Source of the DNA: Leptobrachium leishanense
Lineage: Eukaryota; Chordata; Amphibia; Anura; Megophryidae
Length of the DNA stretch: 64,000 nucleotides
Assembly: GCA_009667805.1 (NCBI GenBank)
Contig: CM019064.1
Location: forward strand, 384,449,049-384,513,048
Reading direction: 5' to 3'
Shown here: piece after piece, positions 1 through 10,886 of the stretch
Position numbering within the stretch: the first letter of the stretch is position 1
How the letters are laid out: the number at the start of each line of letters is the position of its first letter
The notes under the pieces: generated by a model
The model's database searches: none
Told to the model about the DNA's origin: nothing
The model's input: the letters and a program-made list of their open reading frames with translations, nothing else
Position numbers and translations under genes: made by a program

Positions 1-758
1 TGGATTAACCTTCGAAAAACCCGAGCAGGAGCCGATCACACGCAGCGAAGCAGACGAACAGGAGCCGAATCACACAGAGCCGAAGCAGCTGAGACGCAGA
101 GGAGGCAGTGAATAAATTAGCAAAACCGTTTGTATGAATCTGTTACATAGTTACATAGTTATATAGTTACATAGTTATATAGGCTGAAAAAAGACATGCG
201 TCCATCGGGTTCAGTGAAAATGAAACGCTGTTTGCAAAGAAACTACTGAGCGAAAATGTCTGAAATTTACACAGGAGGTCCAGGGAATGATAATAAAGAG
301 GGCTGTTACATAAAAAATAAGTAAACTTATAAAAAAAGAAAAAAAATCGGACTTTTAAAAAAAACAAAATTTCTGAAAAATGCTTAAAGTATCCTAAAAA
401 ATCTATAAATAAAGAGACTTTTTGCTGCAGAATTTTACATTGAATGGTTTATTAGATATTGAATTAAATCGGGAATATTTTTAACATTGAAGTCTATGGG
501 ATTCTCCTGAATTAACTTGCCGAATTAAACCACCGAATGGCAGGGCATTAGGGAACCTTTCACTGCTGGTTTGTGTTCTCTGAATAGCTGAAGCAGTGCT
601 TTTTTATGGGGATTTCACTGTATGTGCAGGCAATTCGCCAGGATTTGGCGAATTGCCTGCTCTCTGGATAGCCGAATGGCCAGGAAAGGCAACCGAACGC
701 TGATTTTCAGCGTTCGGTTACCTTTCTCAAGCAATTCGGATCTCTTTGGATAACCCTG
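1..758. mobile_element. CAGGGTTATTC-family MITE, copy A (partial)
   Basis: This is the right-hand part of a short non-autonomous transposon; its left end lies outside the window. It ends in the terminal repeat AATAACCCTG followed by TA, as expected for a Tc1/mariner-type TA target duplication. Just inside the end is a hairpin built on GGTAACCGAACGCTGA and its complement. Seven further copies or partial copies lie in this window (11975, 14233, 15980, 42266, 49925, 50615 and the start of one at 63986). It has no coding capacity. The superfamily is inferred from the TA flanks and from shared terminal sequence with the mariner element at 17754. Confidence 0.7.
142..214. repeat. Fragment of the TTACATAGTTACATAGGCTG repeat
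   Basis: A block of about 70 bp interrupts the MITE here; it is absent at the equivalent place in the copy at 14233. It consists of TTACATAGTTACATAG-like units followed by GGCTGAAAAAAGAC and ATGCGTCCATC. The same string begins a longer repeat copy near 6804. The class is not certain; similar strings are common in frog DNA. Confidence 0.6.
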
Positions 759-765
759 TATGGCA

Positions 766-795
766 TTCTTGGGGAATGTAACAAAAGAAATTTAG
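766..795 (+). repeat. 30-bp direct repeat, left copy
   Basis: This 30-bp string, with core GAATGTAACAAAAGAAATTT, recurs at 1989-2018 with 29 of 30 bases identical. The pair brackets about 1.2 kb of otherwise unremarkable DNA. It could be a long target-site duplication, the trace of a segmental duplication, or two short pieces of a dispersed repeat. Confidence 0.7.
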
Positions 796-1988
796 GAGGA
801 ATTCCAAAGAACCCAAAAGGAAGGTGGGAACAAATGATTAAAATTCTAAACCTTCATTGGACTTCTGAGAAAAAACGTACACACCCACAAAATGTATAAA
901 AAACACACAAAAAAGGTCATAAATTAGAGACCATAACTCAAGGTCAGTGACCAATCACAAAAGGCATCTAATGCAGGGTGAGGTCTCTGTGACAACAATT
1001 GTATGTCAAAAACTGAGAACCACCACCTGAAATGAATAATAAGCAAGAGATGCCTAAGGATCCCCTCAGAAAAGTATGCACACGTTAGAGTATACTTAAA
1101 TGCTTAAAGACATGTGCCACCAAATTGGTTATTGTAGTTAGCATGCACCACTCAAAAAGCGTCACGATGAGGTGCAAACATAAGTGGTCCACGTCACGGA
1201 ATACAACTGGTAAATATAAAGACAAGGAGTGAACCTGGTAGCTGCAATTTGCATGCACTGATCGAGAAATCACAATAGAGTGCAAGCAGTAGCAATCTCC
1301 CAGCCACAAGTGTATTCCTCAGCAAGAAAATTCATATAATACATAAAGGGGATCATGAGATTAAAAATCCATCTCAACATTAAACATGCTACAATGTTGC
1401 TGAACGGTTATGGGCAATCAGTCATAGCCCAAACAGATTGTGCTGTAATGGTATTGTTCTCTATGAAATATAGATGCGTCCAGCTCAGGCATGCAACGAG
1501 AGGAAAACCTTAAATGGGTTAATAGAGCACGTCCAACATCTTGCCGTACGTTTAATTTATATACTTTGTGCACACAGCAGAAATATATAGGAACCAGTGA
1601 ATAACAGTGAGTCTTTTTTTTGTCAGGTCAAGATTCACAACTTACAAAACTAGTTTTCCTCATTGAAACTATAATCGTGAAATACCCACCCTTGTGTATT
1701 CTTGATAATGAGATAATGTGGGTAATTATTTATCTGAAATGGTATAGAGATATCCACACACATGAAGAATTTTGTTTCTGTTGGGGGGGGGACCTTTGTG
1801 TCATGTAGAGTTACGGGTCGGGCACCTGTGACCTGCCCACTTAAATTTAAAAAAAAATAATTTATTATCATTATTAAGTATTATCTGTCTCCTATTCTGG
1901 CTGTACAACATCACAATATTCTGTGAGCTTATTTAACAACATCTACCTTCATTGGCATCCCTGAACCGATCCTCCATACACTATAGCT
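796..1988. other. 1.2 kb with no recognisable gene or repeat
   Basis: This AT-rich segment is bracketed by the 30-bp direct repeats. It has a G8 run near 1785 and an A-rich and TTATTATTATTA tract at 1848-1876. Open frames are short and show no coding signature, terminal inverted repeats or RNA promoter boxes. Confidence 0.5.
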
Positions 1989-2018
1989 TTCTTGTGGAAT
2001 GTAACAAAAGAAATTTAG
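1989..2018 (+). repeat. 30-bp direct repeat, right copy
   Basis: This matches 766-795 at 29 of 30 positions; the only difference is T for G at the sixth or seventh base of the unit. See the left copy for interpretation. Confidence 0.7.
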
Positions 2019-2321
2019 TCAGACATTGCTTTTGTCACTGAGTTCACTATCCGATGAGTTTTATCCATTTTAGTAGTTACACCATCGTTGCTACTGTTAC
2101 ACTCCTGCTATACTACTGTACATACACTGACTAGCTCAAAAAAATGTCACGCACTCAGGGCCGGTGCAAAGAGGGAAAGTCCGAAAACCTATTTTGATCC
2201 CCCCGACCACGTCAGCCCATTCCACTGTCACGTATGGTGCGGTGTGTATCACAGAGCTCCACAGCAATAAAGAGAGAGATAATGGTGAATATGAATACGA
2301 TAGAGAGAGATATTCACCATT

Positions 2322-2480
2322 ATCTCTCTCTGTGTCTTTCCCTTTCTGTCTTTCTATCTTTCACTATTACATTCTCCTCTCCTTACTTCCCCCTCTCTCC
2401 CGCTTTCCCTCTCTCTTTCACCCCCCCTTTCCCTCACTCTCTCCTTCACCCCCCTTTTCCTCATCTTTTAGGTTGAATTG
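2322..2480 (+). repeat. Pyrimidine-rich low-complexity tract
   Basis: About 150 bases of almost pure C/T (CTCTCTCT, TTTCCCTTTC, CACCCCCC patterns) are followed by a short CACACA-rich stretch to about 2520. This is simple sequence. The open frames across it are composition artefacts. Confidence 0.75.
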
Positions 2481-2535
2481 CAACTCACATCACACACAGG
2501 CACACACACATCACACACAGGCAACTCCTACATAC

Positions 2536-2830
2536 CGCACATTACTGTGAGTTTTATTGCTGTGGCGCTCTGTGATACGGTTATACACACTGCACATTAC
2601 TGTGAGTTTTATTGCTGTGAAGCTCTGTAATACGCTCATACTCAATGCACATTACTGTGAGTTTTATTGCTGTGAAGCTCTGTGATACACGCATACACAC
2701 GGCACATTAATGTGATTTTTATTACTGTGGAGTTCTGTGATACACGCATACACACCGCACATTACTGTGAGTTTTATTGCTGTGGAGCTCTGTGATACAC
2801 ACCGCACCATACGTGACAGTGAGAGGCGCG
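2536..2830 (+). repeat. 55-bp repeat array
   Basis: About five tandem copies of a unit near 55 bp are present. Each reads GCACATTACTGTGAGTTTTA, then TTGCTGTGGAGCTCTGTGAT, then a short ATACACACC-like end. One or two inverted monomers lie just upstream (about 2225-2275). The same module recurs at about 22690, 26775-26910, 40440-40715 and 54435-54690, often inside larger DNA transposons. Confidence 0.75.
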
Positions 2831-3019
2831 CATGCGCGCTTCTCACGTAAACCAGAAGCCAAGAAGCATGAAGAAGGATGGGAGCGGAAGAGGAGGGAGG
2901 TGAGTATAAAAAAAAAAAAAAGACGCCGCTGGAAAGAAGTGGATTTTAGGGTAAGTATTACAGTTACAAAAAAATAAATAAAAACGAAAGATTTATTAAG
3001 GGAATAGGGATAGGTTAGG

Positions 3020-3069
3020 ATAAAAAAAATAGGGGGGGGGGTGATTTTTTGAGTAGAGTGTCCCTTTAA
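3020..3069 (-). mobile_element. Kolobok/T2-like transposon end
   Basis: Read on the minus strand from 3069, the sequence begins TTAAAGGGACACTCTACTC. That is the form of T2/Kolobok-type termini, with the TTAA as target site. The partner end was not located. It abuts, and apparently truncates, the Tc1 fragment at 3070. Confidence 0.5.
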
Positions 3070-3577
3070 GTCAGGTGACTGCGATGGCCACTCCAAAATG
3101 TTCCAGCCTTTAATCTGCAACCTTGCTCTAGTGGACTTGGAGGTATGCTTGGGATCATTGTCCTGTTGAAAGGTCCAACGTCTCCCAAGCCTTAGGTTTG
3201 TGACAGACTGCATCACATTGTCATCCAATATCTCCTGGTACTGAAGAGAATTCATGGTACCTTGCACACGCTGAAGCTTCCCTGTACCTGCAGAAGCAAA
3301 ACAGCCCCAAAGCATGATTGACCCCCCGCCATGCTTCACAGTAGGCACTCTGTTCTTCAGAGTGGTAGTCTTTAAGGGGTTGAATAATTGTGTCAATGAA
3401 GAATTCACAAAAGAAACATTTACTACTGTATTACAAAACCAATTGATGTCATTTTAGTTGCATATGGTTCTTTAAAAAGTACTTGTAGGATTTCATTCTG
3501 AATACAATTACAAATGTACACTAAATTCCCTAAAACCCTTTACAGCATTGGGGGTTGAATAATTTTGAACACAACTG
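3070..3577 (-). pseudogene. Tc1-like transposase fragment and terminus
   Basis: Minus-strand translation of roughly 3071-3408 gives Tc1 transposase hallmarks: KHGGGSIMLWGCFAS, then LGRRWTFQQDNDPKHTSKST with the second catalytic Asp, then WPSQSPDL leading to the third catalytic region. The frame is broken right after SPDL, where T2-like DNA begins. The N-terminal half of a usual protein of about 340 residues is missing: only about 170 bp separate the coding remnant from the terminus GAACACAACTG at 3567-3577, which is followed by TA. This is an internally deleted, 3'-truncated dead copy. Confidence 0.85.
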
Positions 3578-3580
3578 TAT

Positions 3581-4440
3581 ATATGTTACGGGTAAAGCCA
3601 GGAGTGCGGTTAATCCTAGGATCACCGGGTAATCCTGACATTACCCAAAAACGCTGGGTAAAGCTGCAAAAAAAGGAAAATTTTGGACTTTACCCGGGTA
3701 ATCTTAGGACTAACCAACTGCCCTTGGGTAACAGTCTGGAAGAGCTGAAAAATTCACACTTTACCCGGAAAATGTGCAAGTCTGAAGCTTCAGCCGAGTA
3801 ATCTGAGGACTATCCACAGCTTCACCTGGGTAATCTGCAGAGCATCCAACCCCGCTTGGGTAAAAGTGAATTTTGCTATTATTATGTGTCATATGTGCTT
3901 ATATATCATTTATAAAACATAATAATCATCAGGTTACTCTTTATATAATATCTTTATCTTCATAAATTAATTTTCTGACAATTAATGCACAGAGTAAACT
4001 TATGGTTATTTAGTGTGGTTTGTGACTGTGGTTACAATTTCATTAAAAATAACCAAAAACACTATTTTGTTATCAGTCAGATAACAGTTTGCAGCTTTAT
4101 CCGGATAATCCTCGGAATTCAGTTAACTGTAACCTGCTGAAAACCCAACAAAGCGGAGTACCCAGAGGCGTTTGGATACTTTGCAGATTACCCGGATAAA
4201 GTTTGATGTTTCGTTGCACATGACACTTTATCCAACAACACTAGGGTAATGTGCGAATTACCCGGTTAAAATACAGCAGAGAAGCAGGGTACCCAGAGGC
4301 CTCTGGATACTTTGCAGATTACCCGGGTGAAGTCCGAAATTTCATTTCACTTCGGACTTTTGCTAATGGAGCCTGGGTAATGTCAGGATTACCCGGGTAC
4401 TCCTAGGATTAACCGCACTTCTGGCTTTACCCATAACATA
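3581..4440. mobile_element. Long-inverted-repeat element rich in GGGTAA/TTACCC
   Basis: The ends are near-perfect inverted copies: ATATGTTACGGGTAAAGCC at the left and its complement, with ATAAC for GTAAC, at the right. The match extends inward through CGGTTAATCCTAGGA and GTAATCCTGACATTACCC. Throughout the interior, GGGTAA and TTACCC recur in both orientations, so the whole 860 bp can fold on itself. It abuts TA next to the Tc1 end at 3577. No coding capacity is seen. The class is unknown to me; a TA target would fit a Tc1/mariner-type MITE. Confidence 0.65.
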
Positions 4441-4444
4441 TATA

Positions 4445-4928
4445 TATATATTCTATGCATTACGATAGATACACTACATATCTGGCTGCATCTATAAAAA
4501 TGCTTTATTTCAATTACTATACATATTGTGTATCTATAATAATGGTATATGACATGACTAGGTTATACTTATTTATCTGTTCCCCCCATGCCCCGCTGTG
4601 TGTCCTCCAGTCCTCACATCTAGTTGAGATATTTTATTATCCTTGGGGTATAAATATGTTATCCCTCTTCAGTCAGCTGATTAAGAGAAATTCTTTATTA
4701 CGTGTTACCCTCTGATGTCTGGGTATGCATGTATCTTGGGGTCTGATGTCTGGGTATACATGTATTAAATATGCAGTAGGTGCCGGTATTTTAATCTGCC
4801 GGCATGCTTCAGACACTGAAGCATGTCGGCAGACATATTAAACACGCGATCGGCACTATTTATGTCTGATCGTTAAGAGGATTTTTTTCACGGACGTACT
4901 ACGTACATCCGTGGTCCCAAGGGGTTAA
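4445..4928. mobile_element. Probable piggyBac-like end with hairpin
   Basis: The segment ends GGTCCCAAGGGGTTAA at 4913-4928, like the TTAA-bounded element at 55704-55936. A perfect hairpin with 17-base arms (CTGCCGGCATGCTTCAG) lies at 4796-4832. The other terminus was not found. From 4445 to about 4720 I see no feature. Confidence 0.4.
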
Positions 4929-5102
4929 ATTTATATTTGTTTTAACACAGTGAATTTATTATAGTTTCATGTTGTGTTGCTTTAATTTTTTTGGGGGGCG
5001 CAAGTAGCTGGTCTTGCCTTGGGCGCAAAAGTCTAGCACCGGCCCTGGGGGAGACACAGGCAGTGTGTGTAGTTGCTGGCTGTGCAATCTGTCCTTCTGT
5101 GT

Positions 5103-5513
5103 CCAGCAGGGACTTACTGTCAGGGGAGGCTCTGCCTCACCTGCCATTAAGCGATAAATTAATAAAGGAAAAGAAAATAAACTCACTGGCTCCGCGCTCC
5201 CCCACAGTCAGCTCCGTCCTCTGCCTCTGCGCACATTCTTTTCAAAGCCTACGCAATTTGCATAGTGGTACGCTTTCCCGCTACGCTAATCGCGTAAGCT
5301 GCTAAGGAAGTCTGCAGCACGCGTCTGATGAAATAGGAACAGATGAACGCTGCCTACTTCCTGCTTTTTAGAGAGGGGCTCTGTGAGAGCAATGGAATAG
5401 CTTGGACCAATGGGAAAGCACCATTGGTCCAAGCCAATCAAAAAAATGCCTGCATGGGAGGCTGGCCTCTCATTGGACAGGAAGGGGCATATCAATGATA
5501 TGGTATGTGTCAC
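5103..5513 (+). mobile_element. Fragment of the hAT family seen at 19656
   Basis: This block aligns with the left 460 bp of the hAT element at 19656-20817. Shared landmarks, in order, are GAGGC..GCCTCACCTGCC, the CCTAYGCAATTTG string, GAGAGCAATGGAAT, and GACCAATGGGAAAGCACCAT followed by AATGCCT-CATGGGAGG. It lacks the minisatellite found in the other copy. Its true ends are not resolved. Confidence 0.65.
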
Positions 5514-6449
5514 AGGCAGCTCCCTCTAGTGGCAGATACAGAGTATGACAAGCAATGGCAGCTCCCTCTGCTCCCTCTACTTGCAGATACAGAGTATGAC
5601 AGGCATATGATGATAATAATGGTATCTTTAGAAAGTCCAGGTAATTCAGGGATTCAGGAGCTGGGCTGTGTGTGCAGGGCAGGGTGCCTGGCACACTCTG
5701 GATCTCCTGATAAATGTGGTCTTGTGTAGGGGGAGGGTCGCGTCCCGGTGACGTCATTGATGGGGGCCAACCAACTCTCTGCCATCATCGTGGAGACCAA
5801 GATAGCAGTAGTGCAGCACCAGCTTTCAGGTTTGTTATAAAATCCGTATTCCCGGCCAATGACCGGGGATCTGGATTTTTGCACCCCCCTTGCTCTGGCA
5901 GCAGGCCAGCACCCTTAGGCGGCCGCCTGTGCTGCCTTACTTTAGCGCCGGCTGAAGCACTCTTGCACAATTTGAGCCCAATGAATCCTGGGATTGTCAT
6001 CTTGGGATATGCCTGCGCCATGAGGAAAAGAAAAACCCATTGATGGAAAAAAACTTCTCATTCAGTATATTCAGGGAGTCACATGACCTCATTTTTTGCC
6101 AGCTGAAACATATTAACCACTGTAGTAATTATCCAATGGAAGGCTCTTTCCTATTTGCTTAAATCCAGACGGTGACTTTTTTTCTGGCCAGACAGTGTAT
6201 TTTGTTTTTAGGACTTCATTCTCTCCACCTTTTTCACATTTATTAGATATTCACATGTTTTAGATTTTTTTAATGAAATAATGTAATCCCAGCATGTGTA
6301 CAGATGGTACAGTGATAAAGAGAACTGTCTTGATTTGGGGAAATGAAAACCACAACAACTGGTGGACCACTGACCATCATCAGAAATACATTTTTAATTG
6401 ACTAGGATTCATAGGTTTTTTATTATGTATATTATGTTGCTGGAAGACA
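5514..6449. other. Mostly unassigned DNA with a short two-copy repeat
   Basis: Two imperfect copies of a 42-50 bp unit (GGCAGCTCCCTCT, then GCAGATACAGAGTATGACA) lie at 5516-5607. A GC-rich patch at 5880-5970 contains GGCGGCCGCC. No coding signature or element boundary is recognisable in the rest. Confidence 0.45.
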
Positions 6450-6540
6450 TAGGGCCCTATTACATTCTTCACGCAAAAATGCTTGCGCAACGCTTGAATT
6501 TGTGCACCAAGCGTTAAACGTTAACACGCTGGTTGAGCTG
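6450..6540 (+). mobile_element. PIF/Harbinger-like left end fragment
   Basis: The string AGGGCCCTATTACATTCTTC is followed by GCGC-rich DNA. This resembles the GGGCCYTATTA termini of the Harbinger-type elements at 8558 and 25444. No right end is seen, so it is probably a truncated copy. Confidence 0.45.
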
Positions 6541-7250
6541 AGATCTGGGATGGGAGTTCCAGGCTAATCCAACACTTGGACTGGAATATGGACAATACAG
6601 GAGGGAGACTGCCATCAGGTGTGAGCACGGGACAGTTTGCGGTTTGGTTCCTGACAGAGAGTCAGTGTGGTGTTGGCTGAGTGAGTGCTATGATTGAATT
6701 GGTAGGTGGATGCGTGAGATGGGAGTGAGTGTGAGTGGCTGTATAGCAAGAGGATGAATATGGGTGTCTGCACTGGATGGAAGAGAGTGTAAGGTTGACT
6801 ATTACATAGTTACATAGGCTGAAAAAAAGACGTGCGTCCATCAAGTTCAGCCTATCACACAACACCTACTGCTGTTGATTCAACAGTAGGCCAGTCTGAA
6901 GCACTCGCCGAATATGCAACATAATGGGACAAAGGTCCTTCTTGACCCCACATGGCAGTCAGATTTTCCCTTGGATGCAGCAGCTTGTACGCACATATTA
7001 AATATTATAACCCTTACTATTATATTTTTGCTGGAAATCATCCAGTCATTCTTTAAAAGCCTCTACAGACTCTGATCCCTCTGACTGTGAGGCATGAGAG
7101 TTGGTGTGGGGAGGGCTGAGTGCTGTGCAAGCTTTTATGAGTGAATGTGTGGAATGGGAGTGAGAGCGGAGTTGGTCGTGTCATACAATAGCATGCTGAG
7201 TGGATGTGTAGGATAGGAGTGAGCATTCAGGTGCCTTACCTTTATGTGCA
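6541..7250. repeat. Degenerate GTGAGTG-rich repeats split by a repeat insertion
   Basis: Segments at 6660-6790 and 7085-7240 share imperfect units such as GGCTGAGTGAGTGCTRTGA and GAGATGGGAGTGAG, so they look like one degenerate tandem array. Between them, from about 6804 to 7084, sits an interspersed repeat beginning TTACATAGTTACATAGGCTG and continuing with CATCAAGTTCAGCCT. It is the longer version of the fragment at 142-214. Confidence 0.55.
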
Positions 7251-8116
7251 ATGTAGCGGCTAAACAAAGGAATAAGAACTGAGCAATTGGTGTGAGGAAG
7301 AGATTATTTGATCAGATTTTTTTTTTAATCTATAAATTTTCAGGATATTTGCCTTTTTGTTTAATCCCTTAAAAAATTATGCAAAGTTGTGTGATCCATG
7401 ACAGGATGACTAATGAATCTTCATATCTCCCTTCATATCTCTTTGCCAGGAGGGAATTAATGGGTCTAGCGCCTTATTATCTAGCCCTGTGTCCAGTTTT
7501 TGCCAACTCTCGATGTCAAGGGTGGGTACAAAGAGAATTGACGAACATCTACAGCTGAACAATCACCATGGCACGTAACAAAATATTCCTGCTAAATGTC
7601 CCAGTGTTTGAATTTTTGCCCCAGAATGTCTCTGTATATGTTTCCTCACAGACCCCTCTGTGTCACCTTCTGAGAAAGAATATAGAGCGAGAGCTTCATT
7701 CGCTTACAATATGTTCCCTGTGCTTTCTGAGTCTCTAACTGGCACATTCTGACACCTGGGAACAATTTACTGTGATGTCATCAAAATACAGTTACTTAGA
7801 CTGCATTCACTGCAACGATGTGTTTAAACTGCTTGATTTTTTTTTCATTAACATTCTTTACATATTATGCGTTTTACCCATTTAAGTCATCTGTTGGGGA
7901 CGTCTATTAACCCTTTCAGACTCTAGCCAGCTGTTATGGAAACATTACCCTTATAAAGAAGTGATTCAGGCGCTGTGAGCTGGGGTTGACTTACAATAAA
8001 GTGAGGATGGGATGCTGACAATCTCAATGCTTACAGGGTGATATGCATTCTTATTTAGAATGTGTTTTGTTCCTTGGAACCCCCTTCCTGATTACCCCTC
8101 ACTTAATCTTAATGTA
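7251..8116. other. No feature recognised
   Basis: This AT-rich unique-looking DNA has only poly-T runs (7319-7327, 7840-7849). No open frame, inverted repeat or promoter box can be supported. Confidence 0.5.
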
Positions 8117-8311
8117 CCGGCTGGGTGGAGTAGAGGTAATGTCACTGCCCTGCATGGAGAGAGCCTGTGGAGTCATGGGCTTGATCCCGCGAGCACCTCT
8201 CCAGTAAGTGTCCTTGGCAAGACACCTAACGGTACATACTCGCCACCCAGGACATACTTGAAAACGAGAGAAATCTCAATGTATCCTTCCTGGTAAAATC
8301 CTTTCCAAAAA
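8117..8311 (+). repeat. tRNA-derived SINE, full-length copy
   Basis: The first 80 bp are tRNA-like. GCTGGGTGGAGTAGAGGTAA covers a degenerate polymerase III A box, and GGGCTTGATCCCGCGAGC is a mutated B box about 50 bp on. The body continues ACCTCTCCAGTAAGTGTCC, CGCCACCCAGGACATACTTG and ATGTATCCTTCCTGGTAAAA, ending in an A run. A better-preserved copy at 34118 has the B box GGTTCGATCCC. Other copies or pieces are at 19529, 20818 and 53272. Confidence 0.8.
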
Positions 8312-8554
8312 AAAAAAATCTCACTGCACACCACCTACAAACAACGACAATACTGTTCCGAAGTTTGATGTGTCCAGGATTCTGCTTTGTTTCCATTTTA
8401 TAGAGTCCTATTACGTTTTCTTTCTTTTATTGTGTATTTGTACATTAAGTTGTACTTTTGAATATTCAAAATGTTGTAAGAGAGAATGCGGCCTGTACCT
8501 ACTCTTGCACTTTTACCTTGCTTACTTCTCATGCAGGGATCAAGTCCTAAAAAT
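8312..8554. other. No feature recognised
   Basis: Short unique-looking stretch between the SINE and the Harbinger MITE; nothing can be supported in it. Confidence 0.4.
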
Positions 8555-8557
8555 GAA

Positions 8558-9286
8558 GGGCTCTATTAACTGCTTTGCGCCAAAGCGCACGCGCAGCGCT
8601 ATTTTTAACGTTAACGCGCGTAAATTAATGCTGGTATTACAATCCACGCGCATTTTTTCATCCGTCAAAAAATAACGCGCGTAAAAAAGACGCGCAAAAA
8701 CTAGCGCGCTTTAACGTTGCACGCAGAAATCGGTGTGCGGACTGTTTTTTAACGAGATTGAGCCAATCAGAATTAAGAACCACAATTGTCTCCCGTTCAG
8801 TTTTTGCACCTGTCAAAATCAATCTGAGTATATATGCTACAGCAATAATAAAAACACACACAACTTCTCAGTTTTATTGCTTGGGTATGTGTAGAATGTG
8901 TAACTATACTGTGCTGTATTTTTTTTTGGGGTGGTGTATTTGGTTTCGGCCAGGACGTTCAGATTTGCCGTTACCACCAGCTTTTCAAAGACGTTAAAAT
9001 TATGCGCGCAAACGCTGTCCGTTAAATTTTGCGCATAGATTGTAATACCATCCAAGTACCAGCGCACAAACGCGTTTGGGCTCACAATGTTAAGTATAGG
9101 ATGCGCGCAGCACATTACACTCGCAGGTTCACACTCGCACTTACACAGGTTCACCCGCGGTAGACGTTAACGTGCATTTTTTGCGCGGACAATGTAATAC
9201 GACGTTCTGCGCAAAGGGTTTTGCCCCTCGCATTAATGCATTTTTGCGCACGCGTTAACGTTTGCGCGAAAAATGGAATAGAGCCC
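8558..9286. mobile_element. Harbinger-like MITE, GCGC-rich
   Basis: The ends GGGCTCTATTAACTGC and AAATGGAATAGAGCCC are inverted copies flanked by the 3-bp duplication GAA (8555-8557 and 9287-9289). A three-base duplication and GGG-starting ends fit PIF/Harbinger. The interior is unusually dense in GCGC, CGCGC and AACGTTAACG motifs, many in inverted pairs, so the element can fold extensively. It encodes nothing convincing. Confidence 0.75.
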
Positions 9287-9404
9287 GAAGGGTGGGAACT
9301 CACCAAGATTTCTGTCCTCCAATTAGCAATTATCATCCCGCACTTAGAGAAAACACACTCAAATCTGATATATTTATGTGCGTATATATAAACTTTAAAA
9401 TGCA

Positions 9405-9560
9405 TAAGTCACAATAAATATATGATTTGACAGGGAAACATATGATTGAACACCTGCATTCAAGCTTTATAGTGTGTGGGACCAAAGGGAACTCAGTTCC
9501 CTCTGCAAAAATAGTGCAGGAACTGCGTCCCCACACGTTCACCCTGGGCTTAACCCCTGT
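9405..9560. repeat. Dispersed repeat shared with 56,900
   Basis: The string GGGACCAAAGGGAACTCAGT, then TCCCTCTGCAAAAATAGTG, then a GCGTCC..ACGTTC segment recurs with changes at 56880-57030. The class is unknown. It contains a local inverted repeat, GGGAACT..AGTTCCC. Confidence 0.5.
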
Positions 9561-9778
9561 TCATAGGCATTACTATCACATCCTGAAGATGTAGACTCTT
9601 CAAATATATGTCATTCTGATATATTCTCAATAAAAATTATCTTATTGAAAAAAAGAAATAGAATTTTCGGTCCCTCGAAATTCATAGGACTGTTAATCTA
9701 GTCCGTCCGAAAATATTTTGCAGCTACATCTCTGAAATTCATCTCACAACTTAGGCATCCAATCACGAGCTTCTCTTA

Positions 9779-9962
9779 CAGGGTTATTCAGAGAAGGGTG
9801 AAACTCAGAAGAATTGTCAGGAGAAGAGAACAATCTAGACCAAATAGCCTGATTTGGAAAGTGAGATAAATGGGAGAGTTTTTCTGGTTTGGCTATTTTG
9901 ACCTAGAATTTTCACTTCTCCAGTCATTCTCCTGAGTTTCACCTTTCTTTGAAAAGACCCTT
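9779..9962. mobile_element. 184-bp TA-flanked MITE (family B)
   Basis: The left end CAGGGTTATTCAGAGAAGGG and the right end CCTTTCTTTGAAAAGACCCT are imperfect inverted repeats with TA on both sides. Internal landmarks TTTCTGGTTTGGCTATTTTG and CTAGAATTTTCACTTCTCC also occur in the copies at 52144-52938 and 57861-58021. The termini begin like family A and the mariner at 17754, so a mariner-type transposase probably moved it. Confidence 0.7.
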
Positions 9963-9964
9963 TA

Positions 9965-10886
9965 GTATTTTGGATGGTCTAAATTTAGATTTTTGCTGGC
10001 ATTTTTTTGGCATGTTGATTATTGCAAGGGTGTACCAAGCAAAGGATGAACTTGTCAGCTGCACAGATTTATTCTGCCATCTTGTAACCATTGTGTTATA
10101 TGAAAAATGCCTTTAAGCTTGAAGCTTGTCTGTTCTTCTAAAATGTACTGGCGTGAGGTAAAAGAAAACGCAACATAGAAGATCTGACTATCTACCAGTC
10201 ATATTATACCGTGGGATTAGAGGATTTACAGTTTACAAGTGGGTTTGGGTTAAAGGGGACACAGGGAATGGAGGAATTTAGGTTTATGGGAGACTTCTTG
10301 TTTTCAGTATGCCTAGAGCTACAATCCTTATCCTCCCCTACTAGGCAGAAATGTCAGTCAGTGTGAAATCACCTAAATCTAAGCCTCCAGCCCTAAACTT
10401 AAACCTTGTTCCTGTTGCCATTGTTTATAATAGTTTTCCTATGAGACAATGTAATGATGCTGTGCTCGTGTAGCACCGTTTCAGCATCACTCAAACAATG
10501 CTAAACATTTAAAAGTAACTCATTGTTGGTTATATCGCACATGTATACCCAGTCGGCGTCGAATTCTCCAGACAGAACGAAAAAAAATGTAAACGGATCG
10601 CAGGATGGAATTCTTTACTCATATAATTTGTTCTTAAAATTCAGTCATTCTGTGTTTTGTTGCATGTTTTTGAGAACATATTAAAAAAAAAATGAAAATA
10701 TAAAAAGCATAAAATAAAAAGTTGTCTTATTCCAGCCGAACCACAAACCCCTGTCCCGTAACATAGGGCTCGATTTAATTCACACATGAATGGTGAAGTT
10801 CTGTGACACAGATGTAAAGTGATGTTATTCAATTGATCACACTCACACTTTGGAGAGCCTAAGGGCTCGCAGATATTCACCTATGG
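9965..10886. other. No feature recognised
   Basis: AT-rich unique-looking DNA. TTAAAGGGGACACAGGG at about 10252 resembles a T2-type end, but no partner was found. Confidence 0.4.

Larger units (their letters stand above)
2155..5047. mobile_element. Possible hAT-like container element (CAGGGCCGGTGC ends)
   Basis: The sequence CAGGGCCGGTGC opens this interval and its complement GCACCGGCCCTG closes it. This fits a hAT-type terminal inverted repeat. The interval holds a 55-bp repeat array, a T2/Kolobok-like end, a Tc1 fragment and an inverted-repeat element. I could not find a matching 8-bp target duplication, so the two ends may belong to different insertions. Confidence 0.35.

Noticed and set aside
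2155..5047. A confirmed hAT insertion
   Set aside because: The ends match as inverted repeats but the flanking 8 bases do not, so it is reported only as possible.
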